In this document: piece after piece, positions 1 through 10,906 of the stretch
Numbering within the stretch: position 1 is the stretch's first letter
How the letters are laid out: the number at the start of each line of letters is the position of its first letter
Assembly: GCA_030144725.1 (NCBI GenBank)
Contig: JASKMD010000024.1
Coordinates: 789,080-853,079, forward strand
Direction of reading: 5' to 3'
From: Haematococcus lacustris
Lineage: Eukaryota > Chlorophyta > Chlorophyceae > Chlamydomonadales > Haematococcaceae
DNA: 64,000 nucleotides
Notes under the pieces: generated by a model
Seen by the model: the letters and a program-made list of their open reading frames with translations, nothing else
Told to the model about the DNA's origin: nothing
The model's database searches: none
Position numbers and translations under genes: made by a program

Positions 1-1
1 C

Positions 2-1514
2 TCCACAGGGCATGGGCCCCTCGGGGCTTTCCGGGCGAAGGAATGGGGTGCCTGGGAGCCAGCTGCGGTGGCCCAGCTCACCAAGCCCAGCTACAGGCTG
101 ACCCCGGAGGAGCGAGCCACCCACCTCTGTTCTCTACCCGCCCAGCGTGACGAGGCGCAGAAGCAGGTTGAAGGGCAGGAGCTAGGTGGGGCCAGGGTTA
201 AGGACGGAGGCAGGGGGCGGGCAAGTGGGCGGGGCGGTGACAGGGAGAGAGGGCGTGGAAGGGGTGGAGAGCTTAGGGGAGCAGGGGGCAGAGGGCGGGG
301 CGGGAGGGCAGGCTGCCGACCCAGATGAGGAGGGGGCTGGCACCTGGCCGAAGGAGGAGTGGCTCTTGGGCCCCTGGGATCGCATGCAGCTGGACCCTAA
401 GGTGTGGGGCATAGGCACCACCACCCTGCTGGACTTTTCTGTTAAACATGCCAGGGTGCGCCTCCACCAGCTCCAGCGCGTCAGTGCCGACCCCCTCTAT
501 CCACCCAGTGGGGGCCTGTGGCCTGCGCTGTGGGACGTGCGCCCGCCCCGGTCAGCAGGTGACCCTGAGGTGACAGCGGTGGCTGATGGGGCCCTGAGGG
601 AGATGGAGCAGAAGTGGGAGGCCAGCGCCCAGCAGGTGGCAGGCCAGGAGGCAGTGGGGGACCGGGAACAGCAAGGCAAGGATGCGGAGGAGCGGCTCCC
701 CGAGGAGGCGCAGGGCAGCCAGCCGCCTCGTTGGCTGGACACCTCCGCCAGGGCGCAGCAGCGGCCCTCGCCGTGGGAGAGGGCGGCCGAGCAGGCTGAG
801 CGGCAGCTGGAGGCCCAGCAGCGGCGTGGGGGCAGGCAGTCAGTTGCTCAGCCCGCCCCCCGGGCCGACACCGTGGACCAGCTGGTTGTGGGTGTTCCGG
901 CGGGCCAGCCGTGTGCAAAGGTGTGGAAGGAGCTGCTACACCCCACCCTCCGTCGGGAGCACGTCATCGTGGCCTGGCGGGTGTTTCACGCCAGCCTCAT
1001 GGTCGGGGCCTTGTGGGGTCACATCCTCAAGTGGGCGGCTGCCCCGGGCTCGTCCGCCTGCCGTTTCTGCCAGCCGGGGCACTTGGAGACTCTCACCCAC
1101 GCCTTCCTGACCTGCCCCGCCGTGGTCCCAGCATGGGAGTGGGTGCTGGACGTGTACGGCCGCCTCACAGGCACCCGCCCCCCCTCAGGCGACGCCATGC
1201 TGCTCCTCAATGGGCGCCCCGCCCGCGGCGAGGCCCCCCCCTCCCAGCCCCCTGACAGCCTGCTGTGGCTGCGGCTGCGCGTTGCCTACCTGGGCGCAGT
1301 GTGGCGCCTCCGCAGCTCAAGAGCCGCTACAACCCTGCAGCCACAGCAGGTGGCGAGGCGGGTAGTGGAGGAGGTCATCTCCACCCTTACCACGGCCGTC
1401 AAGCGTGACTGGCATCGGGTGGGGAGGGACATCCGCGTGGGCCTCTGCGGCGCTGTGCCCTCCACCTGGTTCAAGGGAAAGGACCCGGAGCTGGACGCTG
1501 CCCACTTCGACTAG
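2..1514 (+). pseudogene. LINE ORF2 C-terminal fragment, copy 1 (broken)
   Basis: The fragment is open from the window edge in frame 2 (residues like TPEERATHL near 100-130), then coding character moves to frame 3 from about 186 to 1514, so a frameshift lies at about 190-330. The frame-3 part has a CCHC knuckle of the zf-RVT type, CRFCQPGHLETLTHAFLTC (C-x2-C-x9-H-x4-C), at about 1060-1120, followed by a Trp/Arg-rich stretch typical of the end of plant and algal LINE ORF2 proteins. Copy 2 has CAG where this copy has TAG at 1512-1514, so a C-to-T nonsense change ends this reading frame 50 codons early. The frame has no ATG at its 5' end. It is a dead fragment, not a gene. Confidence 0.75.
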
Positions 1515-2125
1515 CTGTGGCCCGAGGCGTCGGGGGGCTGGTTTGCCAAGCAGCCTAGGAGGGAGCGGAGGGGAGGGCAGGAGGGGGCAGAGGGGAGGGT
1601 TGGGGCAGGAGGAGTGGAGGAGGAGAGGGCAGCAGGGAGGCCTAGACAGGGCGCAGGGGGAGGGTGAGCTGTTTGTTCGCCTTTCCTTGCAGTGGCCCGC
1701 CCCCTTCCCCGCCGCGCCAGCCTGAGCTGCAGGGTCGCTTCTGACGGTTCTTTGCTTTCTATGGGTGGGGTAGGCTGGGTCCCGGGGTTTTGTGTGGGTG
1801 TCGGGGACCGGGGGCTTAGGTGGTCTTGGTTTGAGTGTGTGTGGGGGGTGTTCTAGATTTCAGGTCGAGGGGCTGGGCTTAGGCTCGTGTGGGTAGTTTT
1901 GTGGGGAGGGTTTCGGGAGGAGTGTAGGACTAGAGTGGAGGGCACTAGTGTGGGGAGTGTGTTGACGTTGTCCGGGACGGGGTTGACCTTTGCTTGGGGT
2001 GTATGGATCGCTGTGTTTGGATGGGGGCTTGGGGGTCGTGTGTGTGGAAACCTTGTTTGTTGTAGTCTTCTCTTTTCTTCTTTTCTTCAGTATCTCTATC
2101 TTGTAATGCTCCTCCTCTAAAGCGC

Positions 2126-2787
2126 AGCCCCAAAAGCAGCAGCCTCTACCCTAGCAAGGCCATCTGCGTGATGCCCCGGGGGGAGGGAGGGATCGGGTTG
2201 CCGGACCTAGGGATAACCAGCACAGCCATGCTCGCGAAGATGCTGGCCTAGCTTTGGTAGCCCCGGGTTCGTCCCTGGCAGCCTCTGACCCACAACCTGC
2301 TGGCAGACCCCACGCACGGCCTCAGCACGGGGGTCATCACCGACCCCACCGACCCCCCCGCCCCGCGAGGCATCAACCCACGGCTGCAAGCTAACGTTGC
2401 GGCCCTGGCTTAGCTCAAGTTGTTCCGTGCGGTGCCCCCGCTAGCCAATGCTTCTTCTCGGTGATGGCGGAGCTCCTGTGGTACAACGCGCAAATCCATA
2501 TGAACCCAGCAGCAAGGGATGCGGCAGCTGAGCAGGGTTGGACCCGCGTCCGCCACGTGAGGGAGGCCATGCACCGGCCCCGCTAGAGGGGGAGGCCCGC
2601 TGGGCTGCTGACCTGGTTAGAGCTTGCCTCCCCGAGCCTTGGCAGGGCATGGTGGACCGCCTACAGCCTCCCTAGCCTGATTGGGAGGGCCTGAGGGTTG
2701 GGCCTGGGGTGGGGTTTGTGATGCGGCGCACCCCGATGCTCCAGCCCTCCCACTGGGTGGGCCTTAACGGACGCCTCTACCCCTAGA
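2126..2787 (+). pseudogene. LINE post-RT (thumb) region fragment
   Basis: In the frame from about 2126 the product contains MPRGEGGIGLPDLG. The P-x(n)-GGIGLPD motif is diagnostic of the segment just after the reverse transcriptase palm in LINE ORF2 proteins. Further on, another frame gives ELLWYNAQIHMNPAARD (about 2470-2510), matching the W-(Y/x)-N-P-x-I segment that precedes the zf-RVT knuckle in such proteins. Several stops (for example TAG near 2250) and frame changes separate these pieces. It runs straight into copy 2 at 2788, giving the natural domain order GGIGL, WYN, CCHC. A partial second copy occupies 4913-5131. Confidence 0.65.
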
Positions 2788-2788
2788 C

Positions 2789-4454
2789 TCCACAGGGCAT
2801 GGGCCCCTCGGGGCTTTCCGGGCGAAGGAATGGGGTGCCTGGGAGCCAGCTGCGGTGGCCCAGCTCACCAAGCCCAGCTACAGGCTGACCCCGGAGGAGC
2901 GAGCCACCCACCTCCGTTCACTACCCGCCCAGCGTGACGAGGCGCAGAAGCAGGCTGAAGGGCAGGAGCTAGGTGGGGCCAGGGTTAAGGACGGAGGAGG
3001 GGGGCGGGCAAGGGGGCGGGGCGGTGACAGGGAGAGAGGGCGTGGAAGGGCTGGAGAGCTTAGGGGAGCAGGGGGCAGAGGGCGGGGCGGGAGGGCAGGC
3101 TGCCGACCCAGATGAGGAGGGGGCTGGCACCTGGCCGAAGGAGGAGTGGCTCTTGGGCCCCTGGGATCGCATGCAGCTGGACCCTAAGGTGTGGGGCATA
3201 GGCACCACCACCCTGCTGGACTTTTCTGTTAAACATGCCAGGGTGCGCCTCCACCAGCTCCAGCGCGTCAGTGCCGACCCCCTCTATCCACCCAGTGGGG
3301 GCTTGTGGCCTGCGCTGTGGGACGTGCGCCCGCCCCGGTCAGCAGGTGACCCTGAGGTGACAGCGGTGGCTGATGGGGCCCTGAGGGAGATGGAGCAAAA
3401 GTGGGAGGCCAGCGCCCAGCAGGTGGCAGGCCAGGAGGCAGTGGGGGACCGGGATCAGCAAGGCAAGGATGCGGAGGAGCGGCTCCCCGAGGAGGCGCAG
3501 GGCAGCCAGCCGCCTCGCTGGCTGGACACCTCCGCCAGGGCGCACCAGCGGCCATCGCCGTGGGAGAGGGCGGCCGAGCAGGCTGAGCGGCAGTTGGAGG
3601 CCCAGCAGCGGCGTGGGGGCAGGCAGCCAGTTGCTCAGCCCGCCCCCCGGGCCGACACCGTGGACCAGCTGGCTGTGGGTGTTCCGGCGGGCCAGCCGTG
3701 TGCAAAGGTGTGGAAGGAGCTGCTACACCCCACCCTCCGTCGGGAGCACGTCATCGTGGCCTGGCGGGTGCTTCACGCCAACCTCATGGTCGGGGCCTTG
3801 TGGGGTCACATCCTCAAGGGGGCGGCTGCCCCGGGCTCGTCCGCCTGCCGCTTGTGCCAGCCGGGGCACCTGGAGACTCTCACCCACGCCTTCCTGACCT
3901 GCCCCGCCGTGGTCCCAGCCTGGGAGTGGGTGCTGGACGTGTACGGCCGCCTCACAGGCACCCGCCCCCCCTCAGGCGACGCCATGCTGCTCCTCAATGG
4001 GCGCCCCGCCCGCGGCGAGGCCCCCCCCTCCCAGCCCCCTGACAGCCTGCTGTGGCTGCGGCTGCGCGTTGCCTACCTGGGCGCAGTGTGGCGCCTCCGC
4101 AGCTCAAGAGCCGCTACAACCCTGCAGCCACAGCAGGTGGCGAGGCGGGTAGTGGAGGAGGTCATCTCCACCCTTACCACGGCCGTCAAGCGTGACTGGC
4201 ATCGGGTGGGGAGGGACATCCGCGTGGGCCTCTGCGGCGCTGTGCCCTCCACCTGGTTCAAGGGAAAGGACCCGGAGCTGGACGCTGCCCACTTCGACCA
4301 GCTGTGGCCCGAGGCGTCGGGGGGCTGGTTTGCCAAGCAGCCTAGGAGGGAGCGGAGGGGAGGGCAGGAGGGGGCAGAGGGGAGGGTTGGGGCAGGAGGA
4401 GTGGAGGAGGAGAGGGCAGCAGGGAGGCCTAGACAGGGCGCAGGGGGAGGGTGA
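2789..4454 (+). pseudogene. LINE ORF2 C-terminal fragment, copy 2
   Basis: This is the counterpart of the copy at 2-1514 and is slightly better preserved: the frame-3 part runs 2973-4454 because position 4299 keeps the CAG codon that is TAG in copy 1. The zf-RVT-type CCHC knuckle (C-x2-C-x9-H-x4-C) lies at about 3847-3907. The same frame change as in copy 1 separates the N-terminal part (2855-3115 frame) from the rest, so the frameshift predates the duplication. No restriction-like endonuclease motif follows the knuckle, so this family differs from the element at 5330-12970. Confidence 0.75.
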
Positions 4455-4526
4455 GCTGTTTGTTCGCCTTTCCTTGCAGTGGCCCGCCCCCTTCCCCGCC
4501 GCGCCAGCCTGAGCTGCAGGGTCGCT

Positions 4527-5131
4527 TTTGACGGTTCTTTGCTTTCTATGGGTGGGGTAGGCTGGGTCCCGGGGTTTTGTGTGGGTGTCGGGGACCGGGG
4601 GCTTAGGTGGTCTTGGTTTGAGTGTGTGTGGGGGGTGTTCTAGATTTCAGGTCGAGGGGCTGGGCTTAGGCTCGTGTGGGTAGTTTTGTGGGGAGGGTTT
4701 CGGGAGGAGTGTAGGACTAGAGTGGAGGGCACTAGTGTGGGGAGTGTGTTGACGTTGTCCGGGACGGGGTTGACCTTTGCTTGGGGTGTATGGATCGCTG
4801 TGTTTGGATGGGGGCTTGGGGGTCGTGTGTGTGAAAACCTTGTTTGTTGTAGTCTTCTCTTTTCTTCTTTTCTTTAGTATCTCTATCTTGTAATGCTCCT
4901 CCTCTAAAGCGCAGCCCCAACAGCAGCAGCCTCTACCCTAGCAAGGCCATCTGCGTGATGCCCCGGGGGGAGGGAGGGATCGGGTTGCCGGACCTAGGGG
5001 TAACCAGCACAGCCATGCTCGCGAAGATGCTGGCCTAGCTCTGGTAGCCCCGGGTTCGTCCCTGGCAGCCTCTGACCCACAACCTGCTGGCAGACCCCAC
5101 GCACGGCCTCAGCACGGGGGTCATCACCGAC
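4527..5131 (+). repeat. LINE 3' region and truncated start of a third unit
   Basis: The G/T-rich 3' region of copy 2 (about 4527-4900) ends with TGTAA at 4891-4895. After it the GGIGLPD segment of a third unit begins (about 4913) and stops abruptly at 5131, where similarity to copy 1 (2344) ends. The 104 bases from 5132 to 5235 are unrelated, and I recognise nothing in them. Confidence 0.75.
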
Positions 5132-5235
5132 ACTCCTGGCAATTAAGGGCTGGCTGGCTCGGTAAACTTGCGAGTTGAGGTCTGAGACTTGGCATGTAGG
5201 CTGCTGTGACGTAGTGGAGGAGAAGACTCACTTGG

Positions 5236-5329
5236 GTCAGGGTTAGGGTTGGGGTTAGGGTTAGGGTTAGGGTTAGGGTTAGGGTTAACCTTAACCCTAA
5301 CCCTAACCCTAACCCTAACCCTAACCCTT
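5236..5329. repeat. Head-to-head telomeric repeat (TTAGGG)n-(CCCTAA)n
   Basis: About eight TTAGGG-type hexamers (one degenerate, TTGGGG) on the left meet about seven CCCTAA hexamers on the right. The switch lies at about 5286, around GGGTTAACCTTAACCC. The left block has the polarity of a right chromosome end and the right block that of a left chromosome end, the arrangement expected where two telomeres have fused. The right block abuts retrotransposon coding sequence at 5330 with no spacer. A misassembly or scaffold join could give the same picture. Confidence 0.9.
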
Positions 5330-6501
5330 AAAAACGAGATCATCAAGATGCTGCCATGGGAGATGAGGGACACCATACACCAACTATTCATCATCATGTG
5401 GGCCACTAGCTGCACACCCACAACATGGAAAACCAGTGACACCTGCCTGCTCTACAAGGATAAGGGCCAAGAAACAGACCTCAACGCCTACAGACCTGTT
5501 GGGCTGGCCAATACCATCTACAAACTCTGGACCAGCCTCATAACCAAGGCGCTGTACGAGTATGCTGAGGCTAACGGGATGTTAAGTAACTGCCAAGCAG
5601 GCTTCCGCTCCCATAGGGACACCACACAACAGCTCCAAATGCTGGTCATGGCCCTCGAAGACGCCAAGCTAGCCAAAGTAGATATCTATGCGCTACTGGT
5701 CGACTTCACTAGCGCCTTCAACACCACCTGCCAAGACAAACTGCTATGGATCATGCACTACCTTGGCTTTCCCACCGACGCCACAGACGCGGTGAAGGAC
5801 CTGTACACGGGCGCTACAACGCGCTTCAGAACTCCCTACGGCCCCACCGACCCGGTACCTGTAGACCGGGGCACCATCCAGGGCGACTCACTCTCACCTT
5901 TCCTGTTCATCATCTACATCGAACCCTTACTGCGCTGGCTCCAAGTAGGAGCGAGGGGGTACAAATTTACATCCGACACAACCGACAGCGCCGGGCGATT
6001 TACAATCGGCAGCATCGACTACGCCGATGACATCGCTATCCTTTGCAACTTGATCAGCAACCTACGCTGTCAGGCAGACAAGCTCTCCGCCTACTCGGAT
6101 TGGGGCCACCTAATCGTATCCCACAGCAAAACCCTCGCCACAGCGGCGCTCCACAAAGCGCACCAATCCGGCAGATGCAGCACCATGGCAGAAGCGGAAA
6201 AGCAAGCCCGTAGAGAACTGCAAGCCGTAACGCTACAAGGGAAACCTGTCACCTACCTCAAACCGACCTCCCCCTTCACTTACCTTGGTGTCTTACTTAC
6301 CATGACGCTCAACTGGAAACCACAACACATAGCCATGATGACACAACTCAGACAGAAGCTAGAAAGACTACGACGCTCATTCGCTAGCGCCAGACAAGCC
6401 ATCTACATCATCAAGACAGCCATCATCCCCAGTCTGGCCTATAGCTTCTGCGTAGCCCCATGCACACCGGGAGACCTAGACCTCTACGACAGAGCAATTA
6501 A
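5330..6501 (+). pseudogene. Reverse transcriptase domain of the Dualen-like element
   Basis: The frame begins KNEIIKMLP immediately after the telomeric repeat; this matches the block at the start of LINE RT domains that normally follows a GPDG motif. Then come YRPVGLANTIYKL (finger), QAGFRSHRDTTQQL, DFTSAFNT (motif A, first catalytic Asp), GTIQGDSLSPFLF (motif B), and YADD at 6020-6031 (motif C, two catalytic Asp). FTYLGV follows (thumb). All catalytic residues are present. No start codon of its own is visible; an ATG-like start inside the telomeric repeat would be accidental. The frame is interrupted at a TTAA (6498-6501) by an inserted element and resumes at 8815. Confidence 0.85.
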
Positions 6502-7049
6502 CCAATCTACATATAAAAAATATAAGGGGGCAAGATGAAAAATGTGCTCGGAATGGCCTGCGATTGAACGTGCGACCTCTCCTAACTTCAACTCCGCATC
6601 GTACATCGAGGAAATTGAGCGCGACTCACTGTGCAGTAAGATCGAAAGTCGTTCTGAATTTTGGAGGCCTTAAAAATAGAGATGAGTAGTGGGTCTGGTA
6701 ATGTAGATGCCAGCGCGTCTACTCGCGATGTTTCGTTTTGAATGGTCTGGCCGGCCCGTCAACCGACAGTTCAGTCAAACAAAGACCCCAACCCCTGCGG
6801 AGTACAGCCCCGGCCCTAGATGAACGTGACACAGGTTGGTCCATCATTTTGAACTGACAGCCGCAGTCCGCTGGGCTGGACTGGGCTGCACCTCGCGGAT
6901 GCGGCGCTTAACCGTGGCGTGCACATCAACCTTGCGCACTGCCTATACGGTAAAACATGCGCACTGCCTCTTGCGCACTGCCTCTGCTTCAGCGCGACGG
7001 AGCCTCATGTCCCCAATGCACCTGATGGCAGGTGTCTAGCCTCGAAAAG

Positions 7050-7855
7050 CAGCCAGGCTAGCAGCAGAGGCAGCAGCAGCAGGGGCAGCAGCAGCAGCGG
7101 CGGCAACAGCAGCAGCGGCAGCGGCGGCGGCGGCAGCAGCAGGGGCAACAGCAGGGGCAGCAGCAGCAGCAGGGCAGCAACAGCAGGGGCAGCAGCAGCA
7201 GGGGCAGCAGCAGCAGGGACAGGGGCAGCAGCAGCAGGGGCAGGGGCAGCAGGGGCAGTAGGGGCAGAAGGGGCAGAAGGGGCAGCAGCGGCAGCAGTGG
7301 CAGCACCGGTAGCAGGGCCAGTAGTGGCAGCAGTGGCAGCAGGGGCGGCAGTGGCAGCAGGGGCAGCAGGGGCAGCAGGGGCAGCAGGGGCAGCAGAAAC
7401 AGCAGCTGCAGCAGCAGCAGCAGCGGCGACGGCAGCAGCAGGGGCGGCAGCAGCGGCAGCAGCAGAAGAGGCAGAAGTAGCAGGGGCAGCAGCAGCAGGG
7501 ACAGCACCAACAGGGGCAGCAGTAGCAGGGGCAGCAGCGGCAGCAGGGGCAGCAGCTGCAGCAGCAGCGGCGGCAGCAGCGGCAGCGGCGGCAGCAGCAG
7601 GGGCAGCAGCAGGGGCAGCAGCAGCAGCAGGGGCAGCAGCAACAGCAGGGGCAGCAGCAGCAGGGGCAGCAGCAGCAGGGGCCGCACCAGCAGGGGCCGC
7701 AGCAGCAGGGGCCGCAGCGGCAGCAGTGGCAGCAGCGGCGACGGCAGCAGCGGCGACCGCAGCAGCAGGGGCAGCAGCAGCAGGAGCAGCAGGGGCGGCA
7801 TGGGTAGAAGGGACAGCAGGGGCACCAGCGGCAGCAATGGGCAGCAGCGGCAGCA
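7050..7855. repeat. Imperfect (GCA)n / GCAGGG array
   Basis: About 800 bp of GCA, GCG and GGGGCAGCA runs lie inside the TTAA-flanked insertion. All six frames stay open for long stretches (poly-Ala, poly-Gly/Ser, poly-Leu, poly-Cys) only because the repeat lacks stop codons. I do not regard any of these as genes. The sequence on either side (6540-7049 and 7856-8735) shows no recognisable coding region. Confidence 0.85.
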
Positions 7856-8735
7856 TTTGGATATCTGCTAATCTGGAATTCCCGATCTGGAAATTGCGGC
7901 AGCATGAAGTTACGGGTACACAAGAGGTCTACGAGCAGAAGCTACAGATGAAAGACGGATCGTGTGTTGCATCTGTGCTAAGACACTGCCATGCAGCCAT
8001 GGACAGTTGGGAATGCTGAAAAGACTGTCCAACAGGTGTGGTGCCATGTGAACAAGGCCTATGCCATCCGTTCAAACAAGAACGTGGAAACGTGCAAAAC
8101 GACCATTTAGTACACAAGGCAATGAAGCGCAAGGAGTGTACGGTTGAACCCCGGCAAGGAAAGCTTCCTGAAGGGCGTTTGGTGACAAAGTGGGTTGGAA
8201 GGCTCCTGTATTGCCACAAGGGAAGAATCTGAAGGAAGAACTGAAGCAGCACGATACCTTAAAGAACCAGGTCGTGTAGGCTTACTTGACGGGCTTCATC
8301 AAGTGGGTTGCATCATTCGCATGTGGTGTCTGTGCTGCCTCTCCGCGCACACTGAGAATGTGGTGTACACCAGGGTGTTTTATGCCTTGCCACCTGGCCC
8401 CGACGACGATGAGGGCTAGTGACAGGCCATGCCAACCTGCATTGACCTGGCACTGAGCTGGCACCACTGCTGTTGTTACTGTGACTGCAGTTGCAATTGC
8501 TCTTGCCACACACTGTTGCTGCACCCACACACACCGCACAGTGCAGAAGTGATAAGTGGACAGCATGCTCACACACATTTTTCAGATGCCAAGGGATGCA
8601 AAACGAACATCATGCAAGCATGCCAACATCATTCATACACACATTGCAAGTGGACTTGGACGTGCATAGTTTTGTTTGGCTGCATGCGGGCTTGCTTGAC
8701 CGGCTGTCTATCGGGCTGGTTGTTAAATAAATGTG

Positions 8736-8754
8736 GTGCGGCCGGAGGCCGCAC
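8736..8754. other. Perfect hairpin near right end of the TTAA insertion
   Basis: GTGCGGCC-GGA-GGCCGCAC forms an 8-bp GC-rich stem with a 3-base loop, about 57 bp inside the right TTAA. Sub-terminal hairpins are common in piggyBac-type and other non-autonomous DNA transposons. An upstream AATAAA-like run (8727-8731) might instead make this a transcript-end structure. Confidence 0.4.
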
Positions 8755-8814
8755 ATACATATGTTGCCTGCTGGCCGTCCGATGTGGGACGGGCCCACTG
8801 CCCTAGTGTGTTAA

Positions 8815-10003
8815 GAAAAAACTCAGACTCCCACTAGGCACACCCAACGCCGTTGTCAGGGAGGACATCGACAAGCTTGGTCTTGGCATCAGCTCAACAG
8901 CCAAAGAATACCATACCAGAAACACTACAGCCCTCCTTCACAGCCTCCAGTCCACAGACACCACACATGCCCACATAACCAGGTGCATGCTACACAAACA
9001 GATCACTTGGCTCTACGCTCAAGCTGCCAAGCATGGACACCGCATGTTAATTATGCTTCGACACACCCTACGAGCCAGACAACTCCTACATGCAACCACG
9101 GCGCAGCTCACTGCCACCCAGGAAGGACAAGAACTCTACCCTAAGGAAACCAAACTGCTTGGACAACTCATCACACAGAATACCAGCCCCCTTCCACTCG
9201 ACATAGTTAGTGCTTGCATGACGTGCCTCAAAAGCTTGGGCATCCGACATGCCACAGAGCTCCAACACACCATCGCTGGCCATACCTACATCATATCAGG
9301 ACAGATGCTTAAAGAACGCTTCCACAACAAAGTCCAACAAAAACACTATATCGCCCTCAACAGATTAACGACCATGGCGACCCAGGACAGATGCCCAACC
9401 ACAACAGAAGCGAAAGACATCGCAGCCAAACGAGACACCACCCTAGACCTGCCCGTTGCGCAAAGACTCATCAAACCATGGGCCGCGGGTCTGACGGAGC
9501 TTGCACCGACCGACGTCGAGGAAGACACAAAACACCGCTACGCTGATATAAGGGCGTACGCGACTGCCAAGAAGACCACACCGACCGAAGCGACGCACGT
9601 GACCGCACAAGCAACACAACCACCCGCAGCCCCGGAGGCCATCAAGAGTAGCTCCCGGCTGCTAAGGCGAGAGAACAGGGAAACCCAATCGCCCCCAACG
9701 AAACCCGCCCGACCCAAGGGCACGAAACGGAACAATGAGGGCAGACAGATACAAACCATCCCGGAGGATATAGTGCACATAATAGGCCTCGACCTCCCAG
9801 GGCTCTCCAGCTGGAAGGTGGATAAAGCCTGCCGCTGTAAACCCAAGGACCTAGGCAGCATACTAGGGGCCATGTACGGCCACCAAGAGGCCATCACCAG
9901 CATAGATGGATGGCAATGGGACGGCATCAACAAAGAAAGCTACTACAAGGTGCATTGGAAGCCCACAATCATAGATAAATGGGCATTACCACTATGTGCA
10001 TAA
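8815..10003 (+). pseudogene. Post-RT region of the Dualen-like element
   Basis: The retrotransposon frame resumes at 8815 with KKKLRLPLGTPN and stays open to a TAA at 10001-10003. KKLRLP marks the post-RT thumb/connection region. The rest is long, basic and Thr/Gln/Ala-rich, with the stretch NRETQSPPTKPARPKGTKR (about 9670-9730) resembling a nuclear-localisation or nucleic-acid-binding linker. I recognise no catalytic domain in it. The stop falls between two conserved-looking stretches and the same frame continues after it, so it is more likely a single nonsense change than a natural ORF end. Confidence 0.65.
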
Positions 10004-10906
10004 GAAGGCTATACACCCTCACACATAGAACCCATCAGCAGGGAAGAGGCTAAAGACGTATGCACATGTGAGCTATGCTGGCTACCAAGAGGAGACAGCC
10101 CAACGTGCCACAACTGCAAGAGGGCCTACCACCCAGCCTGCCTTGAGGAAGCCCTCCTGTCGGGACACAAAGAACCAGGCCACTGGTTGTGCCCAATATG
10201 CAAGTTTGGCAGCAACGAGTTCAAAACGACTATGCGTCTATCAGCGCACTCGGACCTTATACGAGTTCACTGGCGCCCCACCCTCGAACCGGCACCTCTC
10301 ATCACGGCACACCTGGACTACCTGGCGCGACGCAGCGACTATGAAGAGGAAAATAAGAGGATACAAGAAGCTAGATACGCGTGGCCAGACACACAGCTGC
10401 CGACACACACCCGGCAGGGACTGCCGGACCCGCACACCTGGCTACCCCGGTGCACCAACCTTCACTCGAAGGCCATCTTCCACACGTACCCCATCAACCC
10501 GCAGACGGACATCGTCGGGACGGGCAAATGCGAAACCTTCCTCCAACTTCACCCCCACATGACCACCCCCGCGATGAACCCCAGCACGGGAGAGCCCATC
10601 ATGCCCAAGCACGACCTAGTGCAACATGTAACGGTTCACGATGAGTCGGGCCGCACAATAGGCCTTCTAACCAAGCAACAACACCAACACCTACACGCTT
10701 GGCTACAACACACACCACACACACGCAATCTGACCACAGAACTGGTGGCCCTCCTCAGGAGACAGGACACACAGAGCAGCCGCCACCCCATGAGACTGGC
10801 ACAAGACAAAGCCCTCAACACCCTACACACCACACGAAGCTTTCCAAGTACCGTCCAAAGGTGGGCTGATCCACTCACAGTTAGACCAGAAACCACTACC
10901 TACTAG
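10004..10906 (+). pseudogene. PHD-finger segment of the Dualen-like element
   Basis: This is the same frame as upstream, between the TAA at 10001 and a TAG at 10904-10906. At 10067-10201 the product has a full C4HC3 PHD pattern: C-x2-C-x9-C-x2-C-x4-H-x2-C-x17-C-x2-C, with the aromatic residue (HW-L-C) that typically precedes the last Cys pair. PHD fingers read histone H3 tails in host proteins; in non-LTR elements they are known from ORF1 of some CR1-clade families. Here the finger lies between RT and RNase H. The remaining 230 residues are His/Thr-rich and unrecognised. An extra CTC just before the first Cys pair (10061-10067) adds two more cysteines. Confidence 0.6.

Larger units (their letters stand above)
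1..5131 (+). repeat. Tandem duplication of a 2,787-bp LINE 3'-end unit
   Basis: The sequence from base 1 recurs from base 2788 at constant offset 2,787 with only scattered substitutions, and the second copy breaks off at 5131. Each unit holds, in order, the C-terminal coding part of a non-LTR retrotransposon, a G/T-rich 3' region ending in a TGTAA motif (2104-2108 in copy 1), then a 5'-truncated start of the next LINE segment with a GGIGLPD motif. The junction between 3' end and next 5' truncation is the same in both copies (near 2115 and 4902), so a composite unit was duplicated rather than inserted twice independently. Confidence 0.9.
6502..8814. mobile_element. 2,313-bp insertion at TTAA, piggyBac-type target site
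   Basis: TTAA occurs at 6498-6501 and again at 8811-8814. Taking out one TTAA plus the sequence between joins the retrotransposon codons GCA ATT AAG AAA AAA CTC, giving AIKKKLRLP in the same frame, so the insertion site is exact to the base. TTAA duplication is the hallmark of the piggyBac superfamily. The right end, read inward, is CACACTAGGGCAGTGGGCCC, piggyBac-like in style; the left end (CCAATCTACATAT) does not match it well as an inverted repeat. I see no transposase, so it would be non-autonomous or the remains of a larger element. Confidence 0.7.

Noticed and set aside
5249..5329. Coding sequence within the telomeric repeat (GLGLGL...TLTLTL)
   Set aside because: The retrotransposon frame happens to be open through TTAGGG/CCCTAA; the protein proper starts at 5330.
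6545..6640. tRNA gene on the minus strand (TTCAATC T-loop-like word)
   Set aside because: No matching T-stem, no A-box and no acceptor pairing.
6919..8019. Poly-Ala/Ser/Leu/Cys frames on both strands
   Set aside because: Products of the GCA repeat; no start, domain or splice context.
10068..10562. 164-codon frame overlapping the PHD region
   Set aside because: It is out of frame with the retrotransposon; the continuous frame through the PHD cysteines explains the region better.
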